Numbered from the stretch's first letter, positions 29,239-37,597 are shown. The stretch is DNA of 41,839 nucleotides from Polaromonas sp. (GCA_013297865.1 JAAFIP010000019.1:1-41839); one strand, 5' to 3'. Program-made: numbers and translations. Notes: a model not told the origin generated them from the sequence alone.

Positions 29239-30672
29239 CTAGCCGTGGAAGTGCACCAGTGTTTTGGTGGTACTGACTTCTTCCAGCGCCAGCAGGCCTT
29301 TTTCGCGTCCATGGCCGCTGCGCTTGGTGCCGCCAAAGGGTAGCTCCACACCGCCGCCAGCGCCATAGCAGTTCATGAACACCTGGCCGGCGCGCACTGC
29401 CTTAGCGACCCGGTGCAATCGGCCTGCGTTCTCGGTCCACACGGCGGCCAGCAGGCCGTAGTCGGTGCCATTGGCCAGTGCAATCGCATCGGCTTCGTCT
29501 TCAAAAGGCATGGCCGCCAGCACGGGGCCAAACACTTCTTCGCAGGCCAGAGCATTGTTGCGTGGCACAGCGCCAAAGAATGTCGGCTTCACAAAATAAC
29601 CGCCCGCTGGGGCGCCGCTTTGCACCGTGCCCTCTGCCAGCACCTGGATGCCGCTGTCTTTGGCACGCTGGATATAGCCCTGCACACGCTTGAGCTGTGC
29701 CGGGTTCATCACCGGGCCGCAGTCCAGATCCATCTCGGGAGTGCCGACCCTCACCTTGGAAAGCGCTTGGGCTACGCGGCCCACAAACTGGTCGTAAATG
29801 CTGCGCTGCACCAGCAAGCGGCTGCCTGCCGTGCAGGTTTGGCCCGCATTCTGGACAATCGCGCGCACGATGATCGGCACAGCACGCTCTACATCCACAT
29901 CGTCAAACACGATCTGCGGCGACTTGCCGCCCAGCTCCAGCACGCACTTCACGGCATTTCTGGCGGCGGCCTGTTGCACCAAGGTGCCTACCTCGTTGGA
30001 GCCGGTGAAAGATATGAAATCAATGCCTGGGTGGGCCGCCAATGCCGCCCCAGCCTCCTCGCCCAAGCCGGTGACGATGTTCAGCGCACCAGGCGGCAGG
30101 CCCGCTTGCAGAGCCAGCTCGCCAATGCGAATGGCGCTCAGGCTCGTGTCCTCAGCAGGTTTGAGCACCACCGCATTGCCCATGGCCAGCGCCGGAGCCA
30201 CAGTGCGGCCCAGCATCTGGGCGGGGTAGTTCCAGGGGATGATGTGCGCGGTGACGCCCAATGGCTCACGTACCAGACTCACCTGATGACCCGCCAGAAA
30301 CGGAATGGTCTCGCCGTGTACTTTGTCAGCCGCGCTGCCGTAAAACTCAAAATAGCGGGAGAGCACCTTGATGTCGTTGCGTGCGGTAGCCATGGGCTTG
30401 CCGGTGTCTTTGGCCTCCATCACAGCCAGTTCCTCCTCATGCTCGGCCACTACCTGGCCCAGCTTCATCAGCAAGCGCCCGCGTTCGGTAGCGGTAAAAC
30501 GGCCCCAGACCCCATCGGCCGCAGCACGCGCCGCTTTGACCGCCAAGTCAACCTCGGCACTGCCGCCTCGCGCGATGGCATCAAACGCCACGCCATCGCT
30601 GGGCGATACCACTGGAATACTGCGCCCGTCTGCCGCCGCCACCCACTCACCACCAATCAACATTTTTTTCAT
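29239..30672 (-). CDS. Aldehyde dehydrogenase (NAD(P)+)
   Basis: 477 residues from ATG 30672 (MKKMLIGGEWVAAADGRSIP). It oxidises an aldehyde to the acid. Visible motifs: IIPWNYPAQMLGRTVAPALAM, FTGSNEVGT (NAD site), general base E246 in LELGGKSPQIVF, nucleophile C280 in NAGQTCTAGSRLLV, and EVFGPVLAAMPF. It is a normal-length class I-type aldehyde dehydrogenase whose substrate is unknown. It is divergent from a LysR gene with an LTTR-type site between them. Its closeness to GST/SDR/CoA transferase genes suggests a role in the same catabolic pathway. Confidence 0.95.
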   Translation of the reverse strand: MKKMLIGGEWVAAADGRSIPVVSPSDGVAFDAIARGGSAEVDLAVKAARAAADGVWGRFTATERGRLLMKLGQVVAEHEEELAVMEAKDTGKPMATARNDIKVLSRYFEFYGSAADKVHGETIPFLAGHQVSLVREPLGVTAHIIPWNYPAQMLGRTVAPALAMGNAVVLKPAEDTSLSAIRIGELALQAGLPPGALNIVTGLGEEAGAALAAHPGIDFISFTGSNEVGTLVQQAAARNAVKCVLELGGKSPQIVFDDVDVERAVPIIVRAIVQNAGQTCTAGSRLLVQRSIYDQFVGRVAQALSKVRVGTPEMDLDCGPVMNPAQLKRVQGYIQRAKDSGIQVLAEGTVQSGAPAGGYFVKPTFFGAVPRNNALACEEVFGPVLAAMPFEDEADAIALANGTDYGLLAAVWTENAGRLHRVAKAVRAGQVFMNCYGAGGGVELPFGGTKRSGHGREKGLLALEEVSTTKTLVHFHG

Positions 30673-30742
30673 GTCTGTCCTTAAAGATTGCCTGCAACTA
30701 TAGACATACTGCAGCCCCACGCATTGGAAACTTGGCAAGAGG

Positions 30743-30763
30743 GCGTTGCGTGGCGTGCAACGC
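30743..30763. promoter_or_regulatory. Candidate LysR-type binding site
   Basis: GCGTTGC, 7-nt spacer, GCAACGC: a perfect dyad containing T-N11-A, the standard LysR-family recognition pattern. It lies between the divergent lysR and aldehyde dehydrogenase starts, 20 bp before the lysR ATG. Confidence 0.65.
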
Positions 30764-30782
30764 ATGTGCTTAAAATACAGGC

Positions 30783-31670
30783 ATGCTGCCCGATATCGAT
30801 TCGCTCGCCCTCTTCGTAAAAACCGCAGAGCTGCAAAACCTGACCCGTGCAGCGGACGCCTGCTGCATCACCGTGCCAGCGGCCAGCCGGCGCCTGAATC
30901 TGCTAGAGCACCAGTTCAAGGCCACGCTGTTTGAACGCCATTCGCGCGGTATGCAGCTTACCCCCGCAGGACAGCACTTGCTCAAGCATGCCCGCGAGGT
31001 GATAGCCGCGCTTTTGCACATGCGCTCTGAAATGGCCAACTATGCGGCAGGCAAAAGCGCGGTGCTGCGGGTGCTGGGCAACACCTCAGCTATGGCGCAG
31101 TTCCTGCCGCTGGATATCGCGTCGTACCAAACGAAATTCAGCTCCGTGCGCATTGTGCTGGAAGAGTCCTGGAGCGACGATGTGGTGCGCCGCGTGCGCG
31201 CAGGCGAAGCCGATCTGGGCGTGGTGGTAGAGGGCTGCGACGCACAGGGCATGTGGGCCGCGCCCTACCGCAGTGACCTGCTGGCCGCCGTGATGCGCAA
31301 GGATGACACAACACCCGGTAAATCGGTGGCTTTTGCAAACCTGCTGGAGCGCGACCTGGTCGGCCTGGAAGCGGGCAGCACGCTCACCACCCTGCTCGCT
31401 GCGCAAGCGGCGCAACAGGAGCAGTCGATGGCCTTGCGCGTCCAGGTGCGCAGTTTTGAAGCAGTTTGCCGTGCGGTGCAGGCGGGGCTAGGCATCGGTA
31501 TTCTGCCCATGCAGGCAGCGCATAGCTTTGTGCATGCCATGGAACTGCGTGTAGTGCCTTTGTCGGACGCCTGGGCTATGCGGCGCATGCTGCTGTGTAC
31601 ACGCATACAACCGCCCAAACAGACCCCCTTAGGGCAGTTAGTAGAACACCTCAGTACCTGCGCAGCCTGA
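30783..31670 (+). CDS. LysR family transcriptional regulator
   Basis: 295 residues: N-terminal winged helix-turn-helix (about 5-63: LALFVKTAELQNLTRAADACCITVPAASRRLNLLEHQF, TLFERHSRGMQLTPAG) and a C-terminal inducer-binding domain (about 93-290). It is divergent from the aldehyde dehydrogenase gene and separated from it by 110 bp holding a T-N11-A dyad, so it probably controls that gene and itself. It converges with the GST operon, of which it may also be the regulator. Confidence 0.94.
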   Translation: MLPDIDSLALFVKTAELQNLTRAADACCITVPAASRRLNLLEHQFKATLFERHSRGMQLTPAGQHLLKHAREVIAALLHMRSEMANYAAGKSAVLRVLGNTSAMAQFLPLDIASYQTKFSSVRIVLEESWSDDVVRRVRAGEADLGVVVEGCDAQGMWAAPYRSDLLAAVMRKDDTTPGKSVAFANLLERDLVGLEAGSTLTTLLAAQAAQQEQSMALRVQVRSFEAVCRAVQAGLGIGILPMQAAHSFVHAMELRVVPLSDAWAMRRMLLCTRIQPPKQTPLGQLVEHLSTCAA

Positions 31671-31691
31671 ACGCTGCGCCATCGCCGCACC

Positions 31692-32324
31692 TCAAAGAAT
31701 AACGGGCACGGATTTGGCAAAAGACGGCCGAACCCGCCAGGCCTGAGCCAGCGATGCCAGCTTCGGGGTGTGTGGCAGCCAGGTTTGGTTGGGGTAGCGC
31801 AGCATTTGGTAGTCGTACAACACCACCGCGCAAATCACATCCAGGGTGGGCGCTGTGGACGCAGGATTAGCAACCTGCATGGAATCCGCCAAGGCATCCA
31901 GCTTAAGCATGACATCCACCATCGTGCGCCTGCGCTTGAGGCCTACCGGGGTTTCATCAAACAGTGTGGGCGCCGTGACTTTGCGGGTGATGATCGTATG
32001 CACCGATGCTTCAATGCCGCCCAGTGCTGCACCTGCACGCGACAGCACCCCCGCAACTTGGCCCGCATCAGCGCCCAACAGGCTGGGCCACTTTGGCGCA
32101 GGCCGCGTGGCCTCCAGCCATTGCACAATCAGCAAACTCTCGGTCAAAGCCGTGCCGTCGTCCAACACCAAGGTAGGCACGCGCTCAGCCGCGTTGGCGT
32201 CCAGCAGCCGCTTGTCACCCGCCCACGGGTCAACCAAAGTGGGCTCGACATCCAGGCCTTTCTCGATCAAGGCCACACGTGCAACGCGCGCAAAAGGTGA
32301 TGTGGTGTTGGCAAGCAGTTGCAT
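31692..32324 (-). CDS. Glutathione S-transferase family protein (GST 1)
   Basis: 210 residues from ATG 32324 (MQLLANTTSPFARVARVALIEKG). N-terminal thioredoxin-fold domain with the SPFAR motif at the catalytic position, VPTLVLDDGTALTES (cis-Pro and glutathione-binding ES), then an all-helical C-terminal domain. It is the last gene of a four-gene minus-strand unit (SDR, GST 2, SnoaL-like, GST 1), 17 nt after the SnoaL-like stop. It likely adds glutathione to or removes it from a pathway intermediate. Confidence 0.92.
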   Translation of the reverse strand: MQLLANTTSPFARVARVALIEKGLDVEPTLVDPWAGDKRLLDANAAERVPTLVLDDGTALTESLLIVQWLEATRPAPKWPSLLGADAGQVAGVLSRAGAALGGIEASVHTIITRKVTAPTLFDETPVGLKRRRTMVDVMLKLDALADSMQVANPASTAPTLDVICAVVLYDYQMLRYPNQTWLPHTPKLASLAQAWRVRPSFAKSVPVIL

Positions 32325-32341
32325 GGCTGGGTAGCTCCGGG

Positions 32342-32758
32342 TCAGGCGATAGCGCCGAGTTGTTTCATCATACCCAGATTGTCCAGCAAGGCCCAATGCT
32401 CAATCAGCACGCCATTGCGGATCTGGAACAGGTCCAACACATCAATATCGATGCGCTTGCCTGTGGCGGCCATGTCGCCAAACGGGCCGGTGTGGGTGGC
32501 CTGCACTTTCAGACGTACCAGCACTTTTTCTCCCTCGGCCACAAAGTCCAATAGGGGCAGCTTCATGTCGGGGAATGCGGGCAGCAAGGCATCGTGCAGT
32601 TGCGCCACGCCCTGCGGCCCGCGCACCTCGAATGGCAAGCCCGGGTCGTGCCTGAAAAACGTGGGGGCAATATGCTTGGCCATCCATGCGGTATCCCGCG
32701 CCAAAAACGCGGTGAAGTAATCGCGGCAAATCTGCTTGTTGGCTTCCAAAACGCTCAT
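32342..32758 (-). CDS. SnoaL-like / NTF2-fold protein
   Basis: 138 residues of the NTF2-like superfamily, subgroup with SnoaL-type polyketide cyclases and ester cyclases: ICRDYFTAFLARDTAWMAKHI, FFRHDPGLPFEVRGPQGV, GKRIDIDVLDLFQIRNGVLIEHWALLDNLGMMKQLG. Members act as cyclases, isomerases or hydrolases, or have unknown functions. It lies inside the GST/SDR operon and may isomerise or hydrate the pathway substrate. Confidence 0.88.
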   Translation of the reverse strand: MSVLEANKQICRDYFTAFLARDTAWMAKHIAPTFFRHDPGLPFEVRGPQGVAQLHDALLPAFPDMKLPLLDFVAEGEKVLVRLKVQATHTGPFGDMAATGKRIDIDVLDLFQIRNGVLIEHWALLDNLGMMKQLGAIA

Positions 32759-32808
32759 TTACAGTCTCCTTGTGTCAAAACGGGTCTAAGTTGAATGGCA
32801 ATGGCACG

Positions 32809-33732
32809 CTACGCAGCGGCCACGGTGTAGCCCGAGCGGGGAAAATGCACATGGATATCACCCGCATCGCCCGCGCGGTGATGCACCACCACCTCTGCCG
32901 CATTGGCAGCCACCAAGGTGCCCAGCACTGGCACGCGCGCATTGTCGTCAGGCGTTACGCTCACTTTGGCACCCACCTGCAATCCATCCACCTCAGACGC
33001 GCCGCGGATATGCGTGACGGGCGCGGGCTGGGCTGCCTTAGCCACGGCATAGGCCTGCTCAGGCGTCATGGGGCTCGGGCTGCCGTGCCCCAGCGCCGCG
33101 ATCCGGTCGTACCACTCGCGTAGAGGTTCCATACCCAGCAATGCATCCACCTCCGGCGGGCAGTTTTTGCGCAGCAGATAAATCGTTTGCCAGCAGGCCA
33201 GGTCTGCCGCACTGGGAGAGTTGGAGAGCAAAAATGAACGACCCGCCAGCGCCTGCTTGAGCCAGCCGATTTGTGCACGCACAAACTGCGTGTGCTCAGC
33301 AAACTGAGGCGCCATCGCAGCCTTGGAAATGTCAATGCCCAAGTAGCCTTCCTTGCGGTCTTTGACAAACTCTGGCGGAATATGCTCGCCAATGTAGTGC
33401 ACCAGCACCCCGATGGTCGGCACCCACATGAGACGTTCCCACGCAAAGCCAATGGAGTGGGCCAGCCCTTCCTGTCCTGCGGGATACAAGCTGGGCTGTG
33501 GGTGCAGGCGATCCAGCGTGGCCAAAATCATATGCGTGTCGCAATAGATGTCTGCGCCAATCTGCATTACCGGTGCACGCCTGTAGCCGCCGGTCAGCGG
33601 CGTGAGCAGCGGGCGCGGTGGCAAACCGGGAATGTCCACCGACTGCCAGGCCAGCTTTTTCAAACCCAGCGCAGTGCGCACTTTTTCAGAAAAAGTGGAA
33701 AACTCGTAGTGGTGCAGGATGATGTCGCTCAC
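32809..33732 (-). CDS. Glutathione S-transferase family protein with C-terminal extension (GST 2)
   Basis: 307 residues. GST N-domain (MSDIILHHYEFSTFSEKVRTALG, GYRRAPVMQIGADIYCDTH) and helical C-domain up to about residue 235. After that come about 69 residues (239-307) outside the usual GST fold, rich in Val and His and likely beta (VGAKVSVTPDD, VVVHHRAGDAGDIHVHFP). The start ATG 33732 lies 21 nt after the SDR stop. With GST 1 it makes two non-identical transferases in one operon, a pattern seen in pathways that attach and later remove glutathione. Confidence 0.9.
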   Translation of the reverse strand: MSDIILHHYEFSTFSEKVRTALGLKKLAWQSVDIPGLPPRPLLTPLTGGYRRAPVMQIGADIYCDTHMILATLDRLHPQPSLYPAGQEGLAHSIGFAWERLMWVPTIGVLVHYIGEHIPPEFVKDRKEGYLGIDISKAAMAPQFAEHTQFVRAQIGWLKQALAGRSFLLSNSPSAADLACWQTIYLLRKNCPPEVDALLGMEPLREWYDRIAALGHGSPSPMTPEQAYAVAKAAQPAPVTHIRGASEVDGLQVGAKVSVTPDDNARVPVLGTLVAANAAEVVVHHRAGDAGDIHVHFPRSGYTVAAA

Positions 33733-33753
33733 AGTGTGCTCCTTCGTTATTGT

Positions 33754-34512
33754 TCAGTACATGATGTGTCCGCCATCCACCACAATGGTTTGGCCAGACA
33801 CGAAAGCCGACAGATCCGACAGCAGGTACATCCCCGTGCCCACCAAGTCATCAGGGCGCTGTTCACGCGAAATGGCACGCGCTTTCAAAAAGCTTTGCTG
33901 CCACTCAACGGGGCGGTTCTTGGTGGCATCGGTGATCACAAAGCCCGGCGCAATCGTGTTGACTCTCACCTGGTGTGCGCCGCACTCCTTGGCCAGGCCC
34001 TTGGACATGGCCAGCACCGCGCCTTTGGTGGCCACATAGTGCAGATAGCCCGGCTGACCCGCCACCGCCACTACCGATGAAATATTGATGATGGAGCCGC
34101 TGTTTTGCTTGCGCATCGCAGGCATGACCGCTTTGCAGCACTGCCAGATACCCTTCACGTTGACCGCAAAAATCCGCTCCCATTCACCAGGGTCCAGCTC
34201 CTCAAAGGGCGTGAGCTTGACCTCGCGGAAATACGCCGCGTTGTTGATGAGGCCGTCGATGCGCCCAAACTTTGCCAGCGCTGCGGCGGCCATGGCCTGG
34301 GTGGAATCATTGTCTGCCACATCCACCCGCACGGCCAGGGCTTTGCCGCCTGCTTGCTCGATAGCCGCCACTGTCTGTGACGCATCGTGCATGTCGGCGG
34401 CCACCACTTGCGCGCCCTGCGCGGCGCAACCCAGTGCGAAGGCCTGCCCAATGCCCGTTGCAGCGCCCGTCACCACCACCGTTTTACCTCGCAACAAATC
34501 ACCAGTTTGCAT
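33754..34512 (-). CDS. Short-chain dehydrogenase/reductase
   Basis: 252 residues; ATG 34512 chosen because GAGGAG lies 7 nt before it (an ATG at 34536 lacks this). Cofactor motif TGAATGIG (15-22), NNAA, INISS with the catalytic Ser, and Y159-V-A-T-K163. Family: FabG-like classical SDR with NAD(P). First gene of the operon with GST 2, SnoaL-like and GST 1, and divergent from the CoA transferase gene. In glutathione-dependent alkene-epoxide pathways an SDR oxidises the glutathionyl alcohol; here that is inference. Confidence 0.93.
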   Translation of the reverse strand: MQTGDLLRGKTVVVTGAATGIGQAFALGCAAQGAQVVAADMHDASQTVAAIEQAGGKALAVRVDVADNDSTQAMAAAALAKFGRIDGLINNAAYFREVKLTPFEELDPGEWERIFAVNVKGIWQCCKAVMPAMRKQNSGSIINISSVVAVAGQPGYLHYVATKGAVLAMSKGLAKECGAHQVRVNTIAPGFVITDATKNRPVEWQQSFLKARAISREQRPDDLVGTGMYLLSDLSAFVSGQTIVVDGGHIMY

Positions 34513-34641
34513 TTTTGTCTCCTCAGCCTCTTTCATTGCCACGTAATGTCCTCTTTTATAGGTAAGGTTGGCAATTGCAATGTCGTTCACACTGCCTTGC
34601 AGGCCCGGCAACGGGCGTGTTGTTGGGCTGACAATGCAACT

Positions 34642-34651
34642 TTTGCGCAAA
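34642..34651. promoter_or_regulatory. 10-bp palindrome in the SDR/CoA transferase intergenic region
   Basis: TTTGCGCAAA, 22 bp before the CoA transferase start, in the 160-bp gap between divergent genes. It could be an operator for the divergent pair; short palindromes also arise by chance. Confidence 0.3.
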
Positions 34652-34672
34652 TGCAATGCGCATAGCTGAAAC

Positions 34673-35863
34673 ATGGCCACAATCCATGGGATGCAAGACA
34701 TTGAAGTTAACTCCGCACAACCTCAACAGCCGCGACCGCTCAACGGCACGCTGGTGGTGGCCCTTGAGCAAGCTGTGGCTGCCCCCCTGTGCACCAGCCG
34801 ACTGGCCGACGCAGGCGCACGCGTCATCAAGATCGAACGCGCCGAAGGCGACTTTGCACGCGGTTACGACCGCGCTGTGCATGGCGAGTCGTCCTACTGG
34901 GTGTGGATTAACCGGGGCAAACAATCCATCGCGCTGGACCTGAAGCACGCTAGCGATCTGGCTTTGCTCAAACGCATCATCGCCAAGGCCGACGTGTTTG
35001 TACAAAACCTTGCGCCCCAGGCCACTGAGCGCTTGGGGCTAGGCTCGGCCAGTTTGCGCAAGCTGCACCCTCAGCTCATCACCTGCGACATCACAGGTTA
35101 TGGCAGCGAAGGTGACTTGAAGAATCTGAAGGCCTATGACCTGCTGGTGCAGGCAGAAAGCGGCTTGGTCTCCATCAACGGCGCAGCCAGTGAATGGGGC
35201 CGCGTGGGCGTGTCGGTGTGCGACATTACCGCAGGTATGAACGCGCACATCGGCATTTTGCAAGCCCTGCTGCAGCGGGGGATCACCGGCAAAGGATCGG
35301 CAGTGGAAGTGTCGCTGTTTGGCTCTGCCGCTGATTTGATGACTGTGCCCTACTTGCAGGCGCGGTATGGCCAAAAAGCGCCCGAGCGCGTGGGCCTGAA
35401 CCACCCCAGCATTGCGCCCTACGGCGCATTCCAGTGTGCAGACGGCTGCGCCATCGTCATCTCCATTCAAAACGAGCGTGAATGGGCCAGCTTTTGTGAG
35501 CACTTTTTGCACATGCCCGATCTGCCCAGTGACCCCAGGTGCGCACACAACGCTGCACGGGTAGCCAACCGGGCGCATGTCGATGGTTTGGTGGCCGCAG
35601 TATTTGCCACACTCAACACTGCCGATGCCATGGCCCGCCTGAATGCTGGGCAAACGGCCTATGGCCGCGTCAATGGCCTGCAAGAGCTCATCGCACACCC
35701 GCAATTGCGCACGCGCAGCATGGACGTGCACGGCCAGACAGTGCAGATACCCGCCTCGCCCTGGTCTACCGAATGGGAGCCCTCATCTTTCGACTCTGCA
35801 CCTGATTTGAACGCCGATGGAGCGAGCATTCGGACAGAGTTTGGGCTTGAGAATTGCGGCTAG
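34673..35863 (+). CDS. CaiB/BaiF family III CoA transferase
   Basis: 396 residues. Family III enzymes move CoA between carboxylic acids or epimerise acyl-CoAs. Marks: LADAGARVIKIERAEGDFARG near the N-terminus, NRGKQSIALDL, and catalytic Asp156 in KAYDLLVQAESGLVSING, then CDITAGMNAHIGILQALLQR. ATG 34673 is used; an ATG six codons later is possible, and no clear Shine-Dalgarno helps. It is divergent from the SDR-GST operon and probably part of the same pathway, like IsoG in isoprene degradation. Confidence 0.93.
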   Translation: MATIHGMQDIEVNSAQPQQPRPLNGTLVVALEQAVAAPLCTSRLADAGARVIKIERAEGDFARGYDRAVHGESSYWVWINRGKQSIALDLKHASDLALLKRIIAKADVFVQNLAPQATERLGLGSASLRKLHPQLITCDITGYGSEGDLKNLKAYDLLVQAESGLVSINGAASEWGRVGVSVCDITAGMNAHIGILQALLQRGITGKGSAVEVSLFGSAADLMTVPYLQARYGQKAPERVGLNHPSIAPYGAFQCADGCAIVISIQNEREWASFCEHFLHMPDLPSDPRCAHNAARVANRAHVDGLVAAVFATLNTADAMARLNAGQTAYGRVNGLQELIAHPQLRTRSMDVHGQTVQIPASPWSTEWEPSSFDSAPDLNADGASIRTEFGLENCG

Positions 35864-35880
35864 TAACGCCTTGGAGTGAC

Positions 35881-36192
35881 CTACTTCTGCTCCAGTATCC
35901 AACGTGCAAGCGTCAAGGCCTCCTCCTCATTGACCTGGGCTTGCGGCGGCATCGGAACGTTACCCCAGACACCAACTCCCCCTTCTATGACTTTTTTAGC
36001 CAGCTTCTGGTCTGCGCCTTTATCGTCAGTGTATTTTGCAGCGATGCTTTTGAACGACGGGCCGAGGTGATTGCGCTCAACCCTATGGCAGGCAAAGCAG
36101 TTTTTGGTCTTGTAGAACTCGTCAGGGTCAGCCAACACGGCCTGGCTGGGCAGTAGCAAACCCATGGCGAGAAATGGTAGAACTGATTTCAT
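35881..36192 (-). CDS. Periplasmic cytochrome c (class I, c551-like)
   Basis: 103 residues with a signal peptide (MKSVLPFLAMGLLLPSQAVLA) and haem site C32-F-A-C35-H36. Axial Met81 in VPMPPQ; WILEQK end helix. Soluble electron carrier. It lies 79 nt downstream of a PQQ-type sugar dehydrogenase on the same strand and is probably its electron acceptor. The gap holds a hairpin that may lower its transcription or stabilise the upstream mRNA. Confidence 0.94.
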   Translation of the reverse strand: MKSVLPFLAMGLLLPSQAVLADPDEFYKTKNCFACHRVERNHLGPSFKSIAAKYTDDKGADQKLAKKVIEGGVGVWGNVPMPPQAQVNEEEALTLARWILEQK

Positions 36193-36213
36193 TTTTTGCG
36201 CTCTTCAAAAGAA

Positions 36214-36236
36214 TGTGGGAGCAGAGTGCTCCCACA
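36214..36236 (-). terminator. Hairpin between the sugar dehydrogenase and cytochrome c genes
   Basis: TGTGGGAGCA, 3-nt loop, TGCTCCCACA: a perfect 10-bp stem followed on the minus strand by TTCTTTTG. It is a partial intrinsic terminator or an mRNA-stabilising hairpin. Confidence 0.6.
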
Positions 36237-36271
36237 TAGGCGTTAAAAAATTGATGGCCAGCTGCCGTCAA

Positions 36272-37546
36272 TCAGTTCGGTGTCAGGCGCGAGATGGCAC
36301 CTTCGTCAGTGGCGACATACAGATTGCCGTCTGGCCCCTGCACCAATGAGCGGAAGCGCGCAGCTGGCATGGGCAAGTTCACCGTGGTGCGTGTGGCCGA
36401 AATGCCATTGGCCGCGATATCGAGCACGTCGAGCCGGTTGCCTACGGGAGTGCCGTGGATACCGATGCCGCCAAAGCCGATGATCATCTTGCCGTTCCAG
36501 CCTTTCCATTGCGGGCCGTTCAGGAAGGTGCCAGAGAACATGCCCTGCGACAGTCCATCGTTGTTCCAGGCGGGTTTCATGGCATTGGGATAGGTCTTGA
36601 GGTCGGTCATCGGCATGAACTCGGCACGTTCCTTTGGATTGACGGCCCCCATTTGGTTGGGGCTGTAGCCGCAGTAGTTGTCAGGGCAGGCACCGCGCCC
36701 GCCGACGTTGGGGCGTGGGTCCCAGCCCGCATTGCCGCCGGGCACCAGCGCGGTGACTTCATCGGAATGCCATGGCCCGTTTTCCGCAGTGAACGGCTGG
36801 TTGGTGCCGGGCCGGAAGGCGATGCCTTGCGGGTTGCGATGCCCGTAGGTGTAGATGCGAGGGTCAAAGCCCGCTGGTGCGCCATTGCCCGGTGCGGCCT
36901 TGCCGTCGCGGTCAATACGCAGTACCTTGCCGCCCAGAAGCGTGGGGCTTTGGGGCACCGCGCCGTTGTGCGTGTCGCCCGTCGTCACATACAGAAAGCC
37001 ATCACCCGGGCTGAAGCGAACCCGCCCGCCGTTGTGTGCGCCAGGGCCACCAAAGGGGTGATCGCTGGAGCGGGGCTTGTACGGAATGTCGGCGACGATG
37101 TCGGTGCGATCGGACACGCCCGTTCCAGCCTCGTTAACCTTCAGTCGCATCACACGATTGCTGCCAGGCGCAGTCAGGCTGGATGCCGAATAGACGTAGA
37201 TAAACCGATTGCTCGCAAAATTGGGGTCTATTGCAAGACCACTCATGCCGGCTTGCCCTTCACAGAACAGGTCGCTGGCGGTAGCGGCATACCCTTTGGA
37301 GTCTTTCATGCCAAGCAATTTGACCACCGTGCCATTGGCCTGCCGCACTGACAGACCACTGCATTTCTCGGTGAAAAACATGGTGCCATCGGGAAGAAAT
37401 GCCATGTCCCACGGACTGTCGAGCTTGGAAAGAACGACAGAATACGCAAGTCCTGGGGCAGCTTGCGCAAGAACAGTTGAAGAAACCGACATCGCGGCGC
37501 AGGCAATCAGCGCGCAGCGAACCACACTACTCGTTCGGCGAATCAT
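36272..37546 (-). CDS. PQQ-dependent sugar dehydrogenase (soluble GDH/aldose dehydrogenase family)
   Basis: 424 residues, exported (MIRRTSSVVRCALIACAAMSVSSTVLA-Q). It has the six-bladed propeller typical of YliI/Asd-type quinoproteins: LDSPWDMAFLPDGTMFFTEK, GMSGLAIDPNFASNRFIYVY, GRVRFSPGDGFLYVTTGDTHN, YTYGHRNPQGIAFRPGT. These correspond to the catalytic His, the PQQ and the Ca sites of the family. It oxidises sugars or alcohols in the periplasm and passes electrons on, here probably to the cytochrome c at 35881-36192. AAGGAGAC precedes the start. Confidence 0.92.
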   Translation of the reverse strand: MIRRTSSVVRCALIACAAMSVSSTVLAQAAPGLAYSVVLSKLDSPWDMAFLPDGTMFFTEKCSGLSVRQANGTVVKLLGMKDSKGYAATASDLFCEGQAGMSGLAIDPNFASNRFIYVYSASSLTAPGSNRVMRLKVNEAGTGVSDRTDIVADIPYKPRSSDHPFGGPGAHNGGRVRFSPGDGFLYVTTGDTHNGAVPQSPTLLGGKVLRIDRDGKAAPGNGAPAGFDPRIYTYGHRNPQGIAFRPGTNQPFTAENGPWHSDEVTALVPGGNAGWDPRPNVGGRGACPDNYCGYSPNQMGAVNPKERAEFMPMTDLKTYPNAMKPAWNNDGLSQGMFSGTFLNGPQWKGWNGKMIIGFGGIGIHGTPVGNRLDVLDIAANGISATRTTVNLPMPAARFRSLVQGPDGNLYVATDEGAISRLTPN

Positions 37547-37570
37547 AGAGTTGTCTCCTTTAAGGTTATG

Positions 37571-37597
37571 TTGTTCTCTTCGTTATGAAAAGAACAA
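37571..37597. promoter_or_regulatory. Dyad upstream of the sugar dehydrogenase gene
   Basis: TTGTTCTCTTC, 5-nt spacer, GAAAAGAACAA: 10 of 11 pairs match, 25-51 nt upstream of the ATG at 37546. It is a candidate operator or leader hairpin. Confidence 0.45.

Noticed and set aside
29413-30684. 423-codon open frame on the plus strand
   Set aside because: Antisense of the aldehyde dehydrogenase; biased composition, no motifs.
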